Of a stretch of DNA of 64,000 nt, positions 17,038 to 26,101 are shown one piece after another. The stretch lies in contig DBZL01000071.1 of NCBI GenBank assembly GCA_002311745.1, forward strand, positions 207-64,206. Reading direction: 5' to 3'. The position numbers and the translations under genes are program-made. Each line of letters begins with the position of its first letter. Positions within the stretch are counted from its first letter, which is position 1. The notes under the pieces are model-generated. The model ran no database searches and was not told the origin of the DNA. It worked only from the letters and a program-made list of their open reading frames with translations. This DNA is from Phycisphaerales bacterium UBA1161. Its GTDB lineage: Bacteria > Planctomycetota > Phycisphaerae > Tepidisphaerales > Tepidisphaeraceae.

Positions 17038-18003
17038 ATGTTAAGTGTGAGGGAGATGATTCCGATAAAACGGTCGGAACGGCCCGTTCCCCCCATTATG
17101 CCGGTCATCGCGGCAAATCATGCCAGTGCGGAACTGCAACACGCTGAAGCGCTCATCCGCCAAGCGCTGCGAAAAATCACCACCATCGCCACGCTGCCGC
17201 AGGTCGTGGCGCGAATCGTCCAAGTCGTCGAGGATCCTTTCAGCACGGCGCGGCAGCTCAAGGACGTCATCGCCAGCGACCCGGCCCTGGCGACGCGCGT
17301 GCTCAAAGTGGCCAACAGCGCGTTCTACGGTTTGCCGGGACACGTCAATTCGATCGACCGCGCCGTGGTGATCCTGGGTTTCGGCGAGGTCAAGAACATC
17401 GCGGTGGCGTCGACGCTGAACACGCTGTTCGACGGCACGGTGCTGGGCGGGCCGTTCACGGCGCGCGATCTGTGGCGGCACTGCGTGGCCGTGGCGGTCG
17501 CCGCCAGCGAACTGGCCAAGCAAGCCCGTCGCCCGCCCGCCGAAGCGTTTTTGGCCGGGCTGCTCCACGATTTGGGCTTGCTGATCCATCTCCAGGTTCA
17601 TCCTCAGAAGCTGGAGGCGGTCTGCCGCACGGTGCACGATCAACTGGTCCACGGCGCCCAGGCGGTGAATTTCTGCGCGACCGAGCGGAAGCTGATCGGT
17701 GTGGACCACGAGGCATTGGGTCAGGCCCTGGCCAAGCATTGGCGCTTGCCGGAGACGCTCCAGCAGGCGATCGCGTTCCACCATCACCCCAAAAGCGAAT
17801 TGAGCGGAAGCCGTGAAATGATCGCCCTCGTGTACGTCGCCGACACGCTGGTGTGCCACGGTCCGGGGTTCAATTTGACGGCTTGCACGCAGCACCTGGA
17901 CCCAGCCGAGATGATGCACGCCGGCCTCGACGAGGAAAAACTCAACACCGTCAGCGTCGTGCTGCCCGCGTTGATCGACGGGGCCGCGGCGATCTTTGAT
18001 TGA
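17038..18003 (+). CDS. HDOD-domain signalling protein
   Basis: 321 residues. After a short variable start, the HDOD domain covers about residues 42-250: ATLPQVVARIVQVVEDP, then SDPALATRVLKVANSAFYGLPG, VVILGFGEVKNIAVAS, and the degenerate HD region FLAGLLHDLGLLIHLQ. HDOD proteins lack the full phosphodiesterase metal set and act in signal transduction and motility or development control. There is no attached receiver or GGDEF domain. Possible starts are ATG 17038, 17056 and 17098. A bidirectional hairpin lies past the stop. Confidence 0.85.
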   Translation: MLSVREMIPIKRSERPVPPIMPVIAANHASAELQHAEALIRQALRKITTIATLPQVVARIVQVVEDPFSTARQLKDVIASDPALATRVLKVANSAFYGLPGHVNSIDRAVVILGFGEVKNIAVASTLNTLFDGTVLGGPFTARDLWRHCVAVAVAASELAKQARRPPAEAFLAGLLHDLGLLIHLQVHPQKLEAVCRTVHDQLVHGAQAVNFCATERKLIGVDHEALGQALAKHWRLPETLQQAIAFHHHPKSELSGSREMIALVYVADTLVCHGPGFNLTACTQHLDPAEMMHAGLDEEKLNTVSVVLPALIDGAAAIFD

Positions 18004-18039
18004 AGCTCACCCCGCACACGGATGCAACCATGCAGCACA

Positions 18040-18061
18040 GCCCCGCAGGTACATGCGGGGC
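18040..18061. terminator. Hairpin between convergent genes
   Basis: GCCCCGCA pairs perfectly with TGCGGGGC (18040-18047 and 18054-18061) around a 6-nt loop. It lies between the HDOD stop and the convergent VOC stop. It has only a short T-run (ctt), so it may be a weak two-way terminator. Confidence 0.55.
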
Positions 18062-18062
18062 T

Positions 18063-18869
18063 TCATTTCGCCAGCTTGGCGACCAGGCGCCAGACCAGGT
18101 GCGGGCCCAGGGGCCGCGGCTGCGTCCTGTTGAAATCGTCCACGAGTTTCTCGAATCGCTGGGAATAGGGCAGGCGGTCGCGCTTGCCGATGTCGCGGCC
18201 CAACAGCGCCCGCAGCATTTGCTCGGCCTGCGGCGAAACCTGCGGCGATGGAGTGGGGGCTTCGCCCAGGCGTGGCAGCTTGGCGGCCTTGCGCAGATTC
18301 AGCAGGTGCCGCCAAACTTCCTGACGCGTCGGCTTGGGGTCCTGCCGGGCCACGTACAAGCCATACAGTTTTTCAAACTGGGGCGTGTAGGGCAGATCAT
18401 CGGCGGTGCGGCCCACCTGCTCGTACAAGCGCCCCAGCAGCTCGCGCTTGGCCGGAACGCGCTCTTCGACGCCGGCAAACAGGGCCGTCGGCGCCGCCGC
18501 GTCTTCCACCCATCGCTGACCGCCGCCGTCCATGCTGCGGTCCAGCAGCAGCAGCACGTTGCCGAACGGGTCCTTCACCGCCGCCTTGTATCCGCGAGCC
18601 ACCTGACAAGGTGTTTGCACGAACGTCAGCTTGAGTTGCTGGCGCCGGGCATACAGATCGCGCACGTCGTCCACCAGGTAATAGATTTCCTCGGCGGGCT
18701 GATCGGGATCGGCGCGCAGAACCAGTTCGGTGGCGCCGTCGGCCATCAAAAAGCTGGCGGCCCGCCTGTCCTGGCGCAGCAGTTTCAATCCCAGGACGTC
18801 GCGATAGTACGCCACGGCGCCCGCCAGGGCCGCAACATTCAGGATGACGCGATCGATTCGGCGAAACAC
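18063..18869 (-). CDS. VOC (glyoxalase/bleomycin-resistance) protein with a repeated C-terminal module
   Basis: 268 residues. Residues 1-112 form one VOC half: DRVILNVAALAGAVAYYRDVLGLKLL to VKDPFGNVLLLLDRS. The VOC fold serves as metal-dependent enzyme or binding protein. Residues 159-194 and 233-268 are two copies of a 36-residue unit starting LPY(T/S)xxFEKL and ending in W-x-x-x-x-x-L-x-K; the 15-20 residues before each copy (LLGRLY, LLGRD) also match. I know no name for this unit. Start GTG 18869. Confidence 0.7.
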   Translation of the reverse strand: MFRRIDRVILNVAALAGAVAYYRDVLGLKLLRQDRRAASFLMADGATELVLRADPDQPAEEIYYLVDDVRDLYARRQQLKLTFVQTPCQVARGYKAAVKDPFGNVLLLLDRSMDGGGQRWVEDAAAPTALFAGVEERVPAKRELLGRLYEQVGRTADDLPYTPQFEKLYGLYVARQDPKPTRQEVWRHLLNLRKAAKLPRLGEAPTPSPQVSPQAEQMLRALLGRDIGKRDRLPYSQRFEKLVDDFNRTQPRPLGPHLVWRLVAKLAK

Positions 18870-18921
18870 GGGAATAAAACCAGAAACCGGGATTGCGAAT
18901 CAAACCCGAACCCCGAATGAC

Positions 18922-20343
18922 TCAAACGGTGTCTCGGACTTCGGATTTCGGGCTTGATTCGTCATTCGGATTTCGGATTTCGGATTTTGCGGCTTCGTCC
19001 TGGTCTTCGGATTCGATTTGCCGCTGCTCCAGGGGCGTGGGCGAGTGGTAGCCGCCGCGGAAAACAAAAATGCCTCCGCTGAGGTTCCAGAAAATCTGGG
19101 TCAAGCGGATGGACATGGTCAGGGCGAAGGCCTGGGCGACGGCCACGCCCTGGGGTTCGAGCAGTTTGATGGCGAAATATTCCATGACGCCTGCGCCCTG
19201 GGGGCTGATGGGAATGGCCCCGGCCAGGGCGATCACGGGCACGGCCATCCAGTAGTAGAAGGGATGGATCGGCAGGTTGAAGGCGAAGCCGCACAGCATG
19301 GCCGCCGTGATGACCACCGCGTGCACGGGAAAGGTCACGACGATGGCGGCGGCGACCAGCAGCGGCCGGCGGCCGTAAATGTGCATGGTCTCGATCGCCT
19401 TGAGCACCTGGTGTTGCATGGGGAGCCTGGCGATGATGAATTCCAGGCCGGACAGACGCCGCAGCAGAGGAACGTAAAACAGGGCCAGACCCGCGGCGGT
19501 GGCGGCCAGGATGGCTACGGAACCCAGCGCCACTTGGCGGCACTTGGGGATGTGCCATTGCAGCGCCGCCATGGCGCCGCCCACGATGATCAGCGCCAAC
19601 AGCCCGATGACGCGATCCACCAGCACGGACATCACGGCGCGGGTGCGGTGATGCGTCTGCTTGGCGACGTAATAGGCCTTGAGCACGTCGCCCCCGGTCG
19701 AGCCGGGCATGAACGTGCTGTAGAACTGCCCGACCATGTTGAGCACGAAGGTGCGCGCCACGGGGATGCGAATGTCCAGCGCTTTGAGCAGCTCCTGCCA
19801 GCGCAGGCTGGTGATGATGAGGGTCAGGGGAAAGATGGCCAGGGCGGCCAGGACGTACGTGGTGTCGGCTTGGCGGACCATGCGGATGACGCCGACCTGC
19901 ACGCGCGGATGGGGAATCGTCAGATGGTAGTCCGGGACGTCGCCGGCCCGGACCCAGTGGGCGGTCGGACTGGTGGGAGTGTCTGCTAGAAGGAGTTTGC
20001 GGGCCGTTTTCAGGTCCGCCGTCAGATCGACGCCGACCACGTACTGCCGCTTGCCGCCTTCGCTGACGGGTAGTTTGTTCCGATCCGGCGCGTTAATCAC
20101 GTCCTGGGCCTGCAAGGTGATGACCGCCTTGTTGTTGCGCGGATCCTTTACCCGATACTCCGAGTCCGTTTCGCCAGCGCTTTCGCCCACCAGCGTCAGC
20201 GGTTGCGGCACCATGGTTTGCCGCGACAGAATCCCCAGCACCTGATCGTGCCAGGACATTCGGCTCAGAACCCACCAGATCCCGACAACAGCGATCCCCC
20301 AGCGGATGAGGAACTTCGATATCTGAAACGCCTGTTTGCGCAT
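18922..20343 (-). CDS. Lysylphosphatidylglycerol synthase TM region/flippase-like membrane protein
   Basis: 473 residues. An N-terminal membrane helix is followed by a soluble insert (about 40-150) and then a multi-helix domain with family marks: LIITSLRWQELLKALDIRI, QFYSTFMPGSTGGDVLKAYYVAK, SVLVDRVIGLLALI, and PISPQGAGVMEYF. This is the UPF0104/AglD2/YbhN family, seen as lipid flippase-like or as the membrane half of MprF. There is no aminoacyl-transferase domain. The extreme C-terminus (KSEIRNPNDESSPKSEVRDTV) is encoded by a heptamer repeat and is probably not functional. Confidence 0.8.
   Translation of the reverse strand: MRKQAFQISKFLIRWGIAVVGIWWVLSRMSWHDQVLGILSRQTMVPQPLTLVGESAGETDSEYRVKDPRNNKAVITLQAQDVINAPDRNKLPVSEGGKRQYVVGVDLTADLKTARKLLLADTPTSPTAHWVRAGDVPDYHLTIPHPRVQVGVIRMVRQADTTYVLAALAIFPLTLIITSLRWQELLKALDIRIPVARTFVLNMVGQFYSTFMPGSTGGDVLKAYYVAKQTHHRTRAVMSVLVDRVIGLLALIIVGGAMAALQWHIPKCRQVALGSVAILAATAAGLALFYVPLLRRLSGLEFIIARLPMQHQVLKAIETMHIYGRRPLLVAAAIVVTFPVHAVVITAAMLCGFAFNLPIHPFYYWMAVPVIALAGAIPISPQGAGVMEYFAIKLLEPQGVAVAQAFALTMSIRLTQIFWNLSGGIFVFRGGYHSPTPLEQRQIESEDQDEAAKSEIRNPNDESSPKSEVRDTV
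18934..18987. repeat. Heptamer repeat read into the 3' end of the flippase-like gene
   Basis: Units of ggatttc and variants (cggacttcggatttcggg ... cggatttcggatttcggat) run with a 7-nt period over the last codons of the gene. The host frame stays open through it, so the protein gained a repeat-coded tail. Confidence 0.6.
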
Positions 20344-20447
20344 GGGCGGCAGTGATTCTCATTATCGGCAACGCCATGGCAATGCCAACGCCCCGCGGCG
20401 CTTTGCCAAGCTGGGGCTGCGCCCTATAGTGTGCGGCGAGGCATCGC

Positions 20448-21539
20448 ATGTCCGGGCAAAAGATTCTGTTGACGGCCGTGGCCCTGTACGCGGCGGTGTT
20501 GATGTGCGTGATGTGGACGGCGCCGTTGCCCGCCGGCCGCACGCCAGCCGCCGACCAGGGCGACGGCACCCTGGTCAGGATCGACGGGTTGCGCCCCTAT
20601 TGCGCCATGGCCGTGCAACTGCAACGCGTCGATTGGATCGCGCGATACAAGGACGCCATCGACACCATCGCCGAGGACGGCGCCGACGCCGTCTCCCTGG
20701 TCGTCGACGCCCGCCAGGAGAATTTCCAAAGCAACTACATGTACATCGACATCCGCATGACGATGAACGACGCGCAACTGACGGAAATCATCCGCCATGC
20801 CAAAGCCAAGCACCTGCGCGTCATCCTCATGCCCATCGTGCTGCTGGATGATCCGAACGACTCGGAGCACTGGCGCGGCACGCTGGAGCCCAAGGACTGG
20901 AAGGCCTGGTTCGAGAATTACCGCGATCTGCTCCGCCATTACGCCTACATCGCCCAGAACAACGGCGTCGATCTGCTGGTCGTCGGCTCGGAATTGGTCA
21001 GCTCCGAAGAGCACGTGGATGAATGGGTCGACACCATCAAGGCCGTCCGCGAAATCTACCACGGACAGCTCACCTATTCGTCCAACTGGGATCGCTATTT
21101 CAAGGTGAAGTTCTGGAACTATCTGGACCTGGTGGGCATGAACAGCTATTGGACGCTGGGCCAGGACCACAACGTGCCGGTCGACCAGATCAAAGGCAAC
21201 TGGAACAAGATTCAGCGCGACATCTTCCTGTTCCTGGCCAAGGTGCACAAACCGATGATCCTGCTGGAGGCGGGCTGGTGCAGCTTGTCCAATTCGGCCA
21301 AGGACCCCTGGGATTACACGCAAAAGTCGTTGGATGCCGACGATGATCTGCAGAAGCGGCTGTACGAAGGATTTTTCCAAAGCTGGTGGGGTCGGCCGGA
21401 ACTGGCGGGCTTCGTGCTCTGGGAGGTGGATCCGGGCGGCGACCCGGACGGCAAGGGGTACACGCCCCTGGGCAAGCCCGCCGAGGTGGTCATGCGCGAT
21501 TGGCTGGCCAAGCCGCGCTGGGATGTCTTGGCCCCCTAA
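20448..21539 (+). CDS. Secreted TIM-barrel glycoside hydrolase, GH113-like
   Basis: 363 residues with an N-terminal signal anchor (ILLTAVALYAAVLMCVMWTA). The barrel shows the two clan GH-A acids at ends of strands 4 and 7: SELVSSEEH (Glu182, likely acid/base) after LLVVG, and ILLEAGWCS (Glu274, likely nucleophile). NSYWTLG and GFVLWEVDPGG fill the other barrel loops. GH113 members are beta-mannanases, so mannan is the likely substrate class, though the family call rests on pattern only. It diverges from the flippase-like gene across about 100 nt. Confidence 0.75.
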   Translation: MSGQKILLTAVALYAAVLMCVMWTAPLPAGRTPAADQGDGTLVRIDGLRPYCAMAVQLQRVDWIARYKDAIDTIAEDGADAVSLVVDARQENFQSNYMYIDIRMTMNDAQLTEIIRHAKAKHLRVILMPIVLLDDPNDSEHWRGTLEPKDWKAWFENYRDLLRHYAYIAQNNGVDLLVVGSELVSSEEHVDEWVDTIKAVREIYHGQLTYSSNWDRYFKVKFWNYLDLVGMNSYWTLGQDHNVPVDQIKGNWNKIQRDIFLFLAKVHKPMILLEAGWCSLSNSAKDPWDYTQKSLDADDDLQKRLYEGFFQSWWGRPELAGFVLWEVDPGGDPDGKGYTPLGKPAEVVMRDWLAKPRWDVLAP

Positions 21540-21711
21540 AGCGTTTCCCGATCCATCGGGTCCAAAGTCGATGCCGGCTCTCCCGCGGCGTCTGCGATTG
21601 CTTCCGTCGCTGATCGCAAGTGCCTATACTTTTACCCATGCGAGCCGACGCGCCGCGGCGGCAACGCGCGACAATCCATCGCAGCCGCGTCTGCCCACTG
21701 GAGTAACTGTC

Positions 21712-21918
21712 ATGACTCTCAAAATCATTATCGAACCCGGCGAGGATCGTGGTTTTATCGCGCATGTGCCGGCGCTGCGCGGCTGCTGGTCGCAAGGCAC
21801 GAGCCGCGCGGAGGCGTTGGCCAACATCCGCCAGGCCATCGAAGGCTGGCTGGAAGCCGAACAGGACAAGGCTGAGAAACCCACGGGACCTGCCGATGTG
21901 GAGCTGGTGACGGTCTGA
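21712..21918 (+). CDS. hicB: HicB-like antitoxin
   Basis: 68 residues from ATG 21712. MTLKIIIEPGEDRGFIAHVPALRGCWSQG and TSRAEALANIRQAIEGWLEAE are the partial RNase-H-like HicB fold (strand-strand, PxLxGCxSxGxT, then helix). HicB neutralises the mRNA-binding toxin HicA. A DNA-binding tail is missing. A broken hicA follows 17 nt downstream, so HicB is now an orphan. Ribosome site: ctggagtaactgtc before ATG. Confidence 0.8.
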   Translation: MTLKIIIEPGEDRGFIAHVPALRGCWSQGTSRAEALANIRQAIEGWLEAEQDKAEKPTGPADVELVTV

Positions 21919-21934
21919 TACGGGAAGCGGAAGC

Positions 21935-21994
21935 ATGCCTCAACTTCCGGTCATCAGTGGTCGCGAGGCGCGATCGGACGTGTTGACCCCCTAA
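21935..21994 (+). pseudogene. hicA: hicA toxin stump
   Basis: An ATG 17 nt after hicB opens MPQLPVISGREARSDVLTP and stops after 19 codons. The first 11 residues (MPQLPVISGRE) match the start of HicA proteins, which go on to the helix and the conserved histidine of the dsRBD-like fold; here the match breaks after GRE and a stop follows. The rest of hicA is absent from the next 80 nt, where aspS begins. So the toxin was lost by truncation or deletion and the antitoxin kept. Confidence 0.65.
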
Positions 21995-22072
21995 TCGCCG
22001 CGCCTGCCCTGGGCGCGGTTCCCTTTTCGTCCCTTGATCTATCACTTATCCTCAATCGCCAAGGTTATCACC

Positions 22073-23875
22073 ATGGAAGCCATCGAAACGCGCTATCGTA
22101 CGCACACCTGCGGGCAGCTCCGCGGCGGCGACGTCGGACGCACCGTCGCCCTCGCCGGCTGGGTCCATTCCTACCGCGATCACGGGAACCTGGTCTTCAT
22201 CGACCTGCGCGACCGCGACGGGCTGACCCAACTGGTCTTCGATCCGGATACCTGCGGCAAAGCCAACCACGATGAGGCCCGCAAGCTGCGCAGTGAATGG
22301 GTCATCGGCATCCGCGGCCAGGTCACCGCCCGCGGGGACGAGGCGCTCAATCCCAAACTCCCCACCGGCCAAATCGAAGTGCGCGTGACGGACTTGACGG
22401 TCCTGAGCATTTCCTCCACGCCGCCGTTTGTCCCCGATGAACACGAAACCGTTTCCGAAGACAAGCGCCTGGTGCATCGCTACATCGATCTCCGCCGCGC
22501 GTCCATGCAGCAGACCCTGCGCACGCGCCACCGCGTGACCAAGCTCATGCGCGATCATTTGAGCGATCTGGGCTTCTGGGAGATCGAAACGCCGTTCCTG
22601 ACCAAATCGACGCCGGAAGGCGCCCGCGATTTCATCGTGCCCTCCCGCTTGATGCCGGGGTGTTTTTACGCCCTGCCGCAGTCGCCGCAGCTTTTCAAGC
22701 AGCTTCTGATGGTCAGCGGCTGCGACAAGTATATGCAGATTGTGCGCTGCTTCCGCGACGAAGACCCGCGGGCCGACCGCCAGGCCGAGTTCACCCAGCT
22801 CGACGTGGAGATGTCCTTCGTCGACCGCGAAAACGTGATCGCCGTCACCGAAGGGCTTCTGCGAAGAATTTGGAAGGAGATTCTGGGCAAGGACCTTCCC
22901 GATCCGATCCCGCACATGGATTACGACCAGGCGATGAGCCAGTACGGCTCCGACCGGCCCGACCTGCGCTACGGGATGAAATTGCACGACATCACGGATT
23001 TGGCCCAGCAGACGGATTTCGGCGTGTTCAAAAGCGCGGCCATGGTCAAGACGATCGCGGTGCCGGGCGGCGGGAAACTCAGCCGCAAGGAAACGGACGC
23101 CCTGGCCGACTGGGCCAAGGGCCTGGGCGCCAAGGGATTGGCCGTCACCAAGGTGACGGCCGCCGGCCTGGACACGGGCGTGGCCAAATTCCTGGCCCCC
23201 ATCGCCGCCAAGCTGATCGAGCGCAGCGGCGCCGGCGATGGCGATCTGCTCTGCTTCGCCGCCGACAGGTCAAGAATCGTCCACAAGGTTCTGGGTGAAC
23301 TGCGGCTGAAGATGGCCCGCGACCTGAACCTGGCCCCCTCCAGCGAATTCGCCTGGCTGTGGGTGGTGAATTTCCCGCTGTTTGAGTTTGACGAGGAGGA
23401 AAAGCGGTTCGTGTCCACGCATCACCCGTTCACCGCACCGTTGGATGAGGATTTGTCCAAGCTGGACAGCCGCGATCGGCCCGTGGTCGAGTCGATCAAG
23501 AGCAAGGCGTACGACATCGTCGTCAACGGCAGCGAGATCGGCGGCGGATCGATTCGTATCCATCGCATGGACGTCCAGCAGAAAGTCTTTTCCCTCTTGG
23601 GCATCGACGAGGCGGCGCAGAAGCAGAAGTTCGGATTCCTGCTGGATGCGTTGCACTTTGGCGCTCCGCCGCACGGCGGCATCGCCCTGGGGCTGGACCG
23701 CCTGATCATGATTCTGCGCGGCACGACCAACATCCGCGACGTGATCGCCTTCCCCAAGACGCAAAGCGGCGCGGACCTGATGAGCGGCGCGCCCAGCGCG
23801 GTGGATGACAAGCAGCTCCGCGAGGCCAACATCCGCGTCGTCCTGCCGCCGGGAAAGCCGCCCGCCGCCTCCTGA
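22073..23875 (+). CDS. aspS: Aspartyl-tRNA synthetase
   Basis: Class II enzyme that charges tRNA-Asp (possibly also tRNA-Asn, since gatA and gatC are present). The N-terminal OB fold (GDVGRTVALAGWVHSYRDHG) binds the anticodon; motif 1 is in FWEIETPFLTKSTPEGARDF, motif 2 in FRDEDPRADRQAEFTQLD, and motif 3 in GIALGLDRLIMILRG. The bacterial GAD insert lies at about 320-420. 600 residues from ATG 22073. The upstream codons to 22034 lack family similarity. Confidence 0.96.
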   Translation: MEAIETRYRTHTCGQLRGGDVGRTVALAGWVHSYRDHGNLVFIDLRDRDGLTQLVFDPDTCGKANHDEARKLRSEWVIGIRGQVTARGDEALNPKLPTGQIEVRVTDLTVLSISSTPPFVPDEHETVSEDKRLVHRYIDLRRASMQQTLRTRHRVTKLMRDHLSDLGFWEIETPFLTKSTPEGARDFIVPSRLMPGCFYALPQSPQLFKQLLMVSGCDKYMQIVRCFRDEDPRADRQAEFTQLDVEMSFVDRENVIAVTEGLLRRIWKEILGKDLPDPIPHMDYDQAMSQYGSDRPDLRYGMKLHDITDLAQQTDFGVFKSAAMVKTIAVPGGGKLSRKETDALADWAKGLGAKGLAVTKVTAAGLDTGVAKFLAPIAAKLIERSGAGDGDLLCFAADRSRIVHKVLGELRLKMARDLNLAPSSEFAWLWVVNFPLFEFDEEEKRFVSTHHPFTAPLDEDLSKLDSRDRPVVESIKSKAYDIVVNGSEIGGGSIRIHRMDVQQKVFSLLGIDEAAQKQKFGFLLDALHFGAPPHGGIALGLDRLIMILRGTTNIRDVIAFPKTQSGADLMSGAPSAVDDKQLREANIRVVLPPGKPPAAS

Positions 23876-23975
23876 TTTCGCCTGGCCCCGCAACGTCACG
23901 TCCACCGCCGCCTATAATGCCGCGGCCGCCGCCTTTGTTGCATTTACCCGGACAAAGCACACAATCGCAACCCCG

Positions 23976-25469
23976 ATGATTCGCACCAAGATCGTGGCCA
24001 CGATAGGACCGGCCTGCGCCGACGTGCAGACGCTGTATTCCCTCTTTCAGGCGGGTGTGGACGTCTGCCGGCTCAACTTTTCCCACGGCGATCTGGACGG
24101 GCACCTGCAGACGCTGCGCAACATCCGCGAGGCCGCCGCCCGCTGGGACCAGCCCATCGCCGTCCTGGGCGATTTATGCGGGCCCAAGATCCGCCTGGGC
24201 AAAATCGCCGACCGCGACCCCTCCGGCGGAATGCCCATCCAGGTCGGCGACGAACTTGTAATCCAGCGCGGCCAGATCCTCGGTGAAAACCACCGCGTCT
24301 GCTGCATCTATCCCCGCCTCATCGACGACCTCCAGGTCGGGCACAGGATTCTGATCGAGGACGGCCTGCTGCGATTCATCTGCACGGATAAAAACTACAA
24401 CGAGATCCGCTGCAGTTGCACGGTCGGCGGCGTGCTGCGCAGCAGCAAGGGAATCAATTTGCCGGATACCACCGTCAACGCTCCGTCGCTGACCGAGCGC
24501 GATTGGGCCTGCGCCGACTGGGCGGTGGAAAACGATTTGGATTACCTGGCCCTGTCGTTCGTGCGGAAAGAGGATGACATCCAACTTCTCCGCGAGCACC
24601 TGCGCAACAAGGAAAGCGACATTCACCTGATCGCAAAAATCGAAAAATCGGAAGCGCTGGAGCACATCGACGCGATCGTGGAGGTCAGCGACGGACTGAT
24701 GATCGCCCGCGGCGATCTGGGCGTCGAGGTGGACGTGGCGCGCGTGCCGATCATCCAGAAGGATTTGGTGCGCCGCTGCCAAAGCGCCGGCAAGCCGGTC
24801 ATCGTGGCCACGCAGATGCTGCAGACCATGATCGAGCAGCCCAGCCCGACTCGCGCCGAGGTCAGCGACGTGGCCAACGCCATCTTCGACGGCACCGACG
24901 CGGTGATGCTCAGCGGGGAAACGGCCGTGGGCAAATTCCCGCTGGGGTCGGTGCACACGATGGCGCACGTGGCCGGCGTCACCGAGGAATACCTCATCGC
25001 CTCGCAGACCGCCGGGCCGACCACCGCCCAGCCGGCGTCGGCGACGCTGCGGTTCTCGGCCGCATTGGCCCGCGGCGTGGGGCAGATCGTCAACGACCTC
25101 AAGGTCAAGCTCGTGGTCATCTGGAGCCAGACCGGCGCCACGGCCCGCATCTTTTCCAAGAGCCGATTTCCCGTGCCCCTGATCGCCCTCTCCAGCGACC
25201 ATCGGGCGCTGCGGCGGATGGCGCTGCACTTTGGCGTGATCCCCCACGAGATGGCCCCGCCGCAGACGATGACGGACTTGGTCGATGGCGTGGACGCGAT
25301 GGTGCGCCAGCGCAGCTTCGCGGCCCCCGGCGACCGCATCATCATCGTGGCCGGCGCCGCCCTGGGCACGCCCGGCACCCTCAACGGCATCGTCATCCAC
25401 ACCGTCGGGGAACAGTGGACCGGCGAGTTGAAAGCCATCGCCGCGATGGCGACGATGCAACCCAAATGA
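23976..25469 (+). CDS. pyk: Pyruvate kinase
   Basis: Last step of glycolysis: phosphoenolpyruvate and ADP to pyruvate and ATP. 497 residues from ATG 23976 (MIRTKIVATIGPACADVQTL). Signature stretches: LNFSHGD, LIAKIEKSEALEHID (catalytic Lys), MIARGDLGVEV, and ATQMLQTMIEQPSPTRAEVSD. The C-terminal domain (about 360-490) holds GATARIFSKSRFPVPLIAL. The stop overlaps the ATG of the lipoprotein gene (ATGA). Confidence 0.96.
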   Translation: MIRTKIVATIGPACADVQTLYSLFQAGVDVCRLNFSHGDLDGHLQTLRNIREAAARWDQPIAVLGDLCGPKIRLGKIADRDPSGGMPIQVGDELVIQRGQILGENHRVCCIYPRLIDDLQVGHRILIEDGLLRFICTDKNYNEIRCSCTVGGVLRSSKGINLPDTTVNAPSLTERDWACADWAVENDLDYLALSFVRKEDDIQLLREHLRNKESDIHLIAKIEKSEALEHIDAIVEVSDGLMIARGDLGVEVDVARVPIIQKDLVRRCQSAGKPVIVATQMLQTMIEQPSPTRAEVSDVANAIFDGTDAVMLSGETAVGKFPLGSVHTMAHVAGVTEEYLIASQTAGPTTAQPASATLRFSAALARGVGQIVNDLKVKLVVIWSQTGATARIFSKSRFPVPLIALSSDHRALRRMALHFGVIPHEMAPPQTMTDLVDGVDAMVRQRSFAAPGDRIIIVAGAALGTPGTLNGIVIHTVGEQWTGELKAIAAMATMQPK

Positions 25470-26101
25470 ACGCGAGGCTCAAGACCTTGGCCCTGTTTTT
25501 CGCCGCGATGGCAGGCGGATGCGCCGGCGCGTCTTCGCCGATCCAAACCGCGCGGCCGGTCACGGACAAACCCGTCGAGCAAGCCACCGCCGATTATTGG
25601 CTCAACCAGCCGGCCAACGTCGCGGTGTCGTCGCTGGATTTCCAGCGCCTCTGGGATGCATCCGCCCAGGTGCTCCGCCAAGACCTGTTCATCATCGACC
25701 GCGTAAATGACCGCCAAGGCGTCATGGTCACCCGGCCGATGGTCTCCAAGCAGATTTTCGAGCCGTGGCGGAGCGACGCCGGCACCATGTCCGCGACGCT
25801 GCAAAGCACCCTGCAGACCATTCGCCGCACCGTGCGCATCGACGTGCAGCGATCCGATGGCGGACTATTCACCGCCAGGATCAAGGTCCTGGTGGAACGG
25901 CTGTCGCTGATTCAGCAGCGGGTGACGTCGGTCGCCGAGTCGCACAACGTGTTTTCCGCCATCGGGCCGGAAACGACCTTTCAAACCACCGAGGGAACCC
26001 CCATTCCGGTGCGCTACTGGTACGCCATCGGCCGCGACCAGGCGATGGAACGCCAACTGGCCAACGCCATCGAAGATCAATTGAAAGACCGGCGTCAGTA
26101 A
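25466..26101 (+). CDS. Exported lipoprotein of unknown function
   Basis: 211 residues starting at the ATG inside the pyk stop. The N-terminus MNARLKTLALFFAAMAGGCAG is a lipoprotein signal with AGGC and the lipid Cys at 19 (the -3 residue is Ala, not the usual Leu). The mature part is a mixed alpha/beta region with RTVRIDVQRSDGGLFTARIKVLVERLS. I recognise no enzyme motif. It is probably attached to the inner leaflet of the outer membrane or to the plasma membrane. Its stop overlaps the convergent mqnA stop by a few bases. Confidence 0.7.
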   Translation: MNARLKTLALFFAAMAGGCAGASSPIQTARPVTDKPVEQATADYWLNQPANVAVSSLDFQRLWDASAQVLRQDLFIIDRVNDRQGVMVTRPMVSKQIFEPWRSDAGTMSATLQSTLQTIRRTVRIDVQRSDGGLFTARIKVLVERLSLIQQRVTSVAESHNVFSAIGPETTFQTTEGTPIPVRYWYAIGRDQAMERQLANAIEDQLKDRRQ

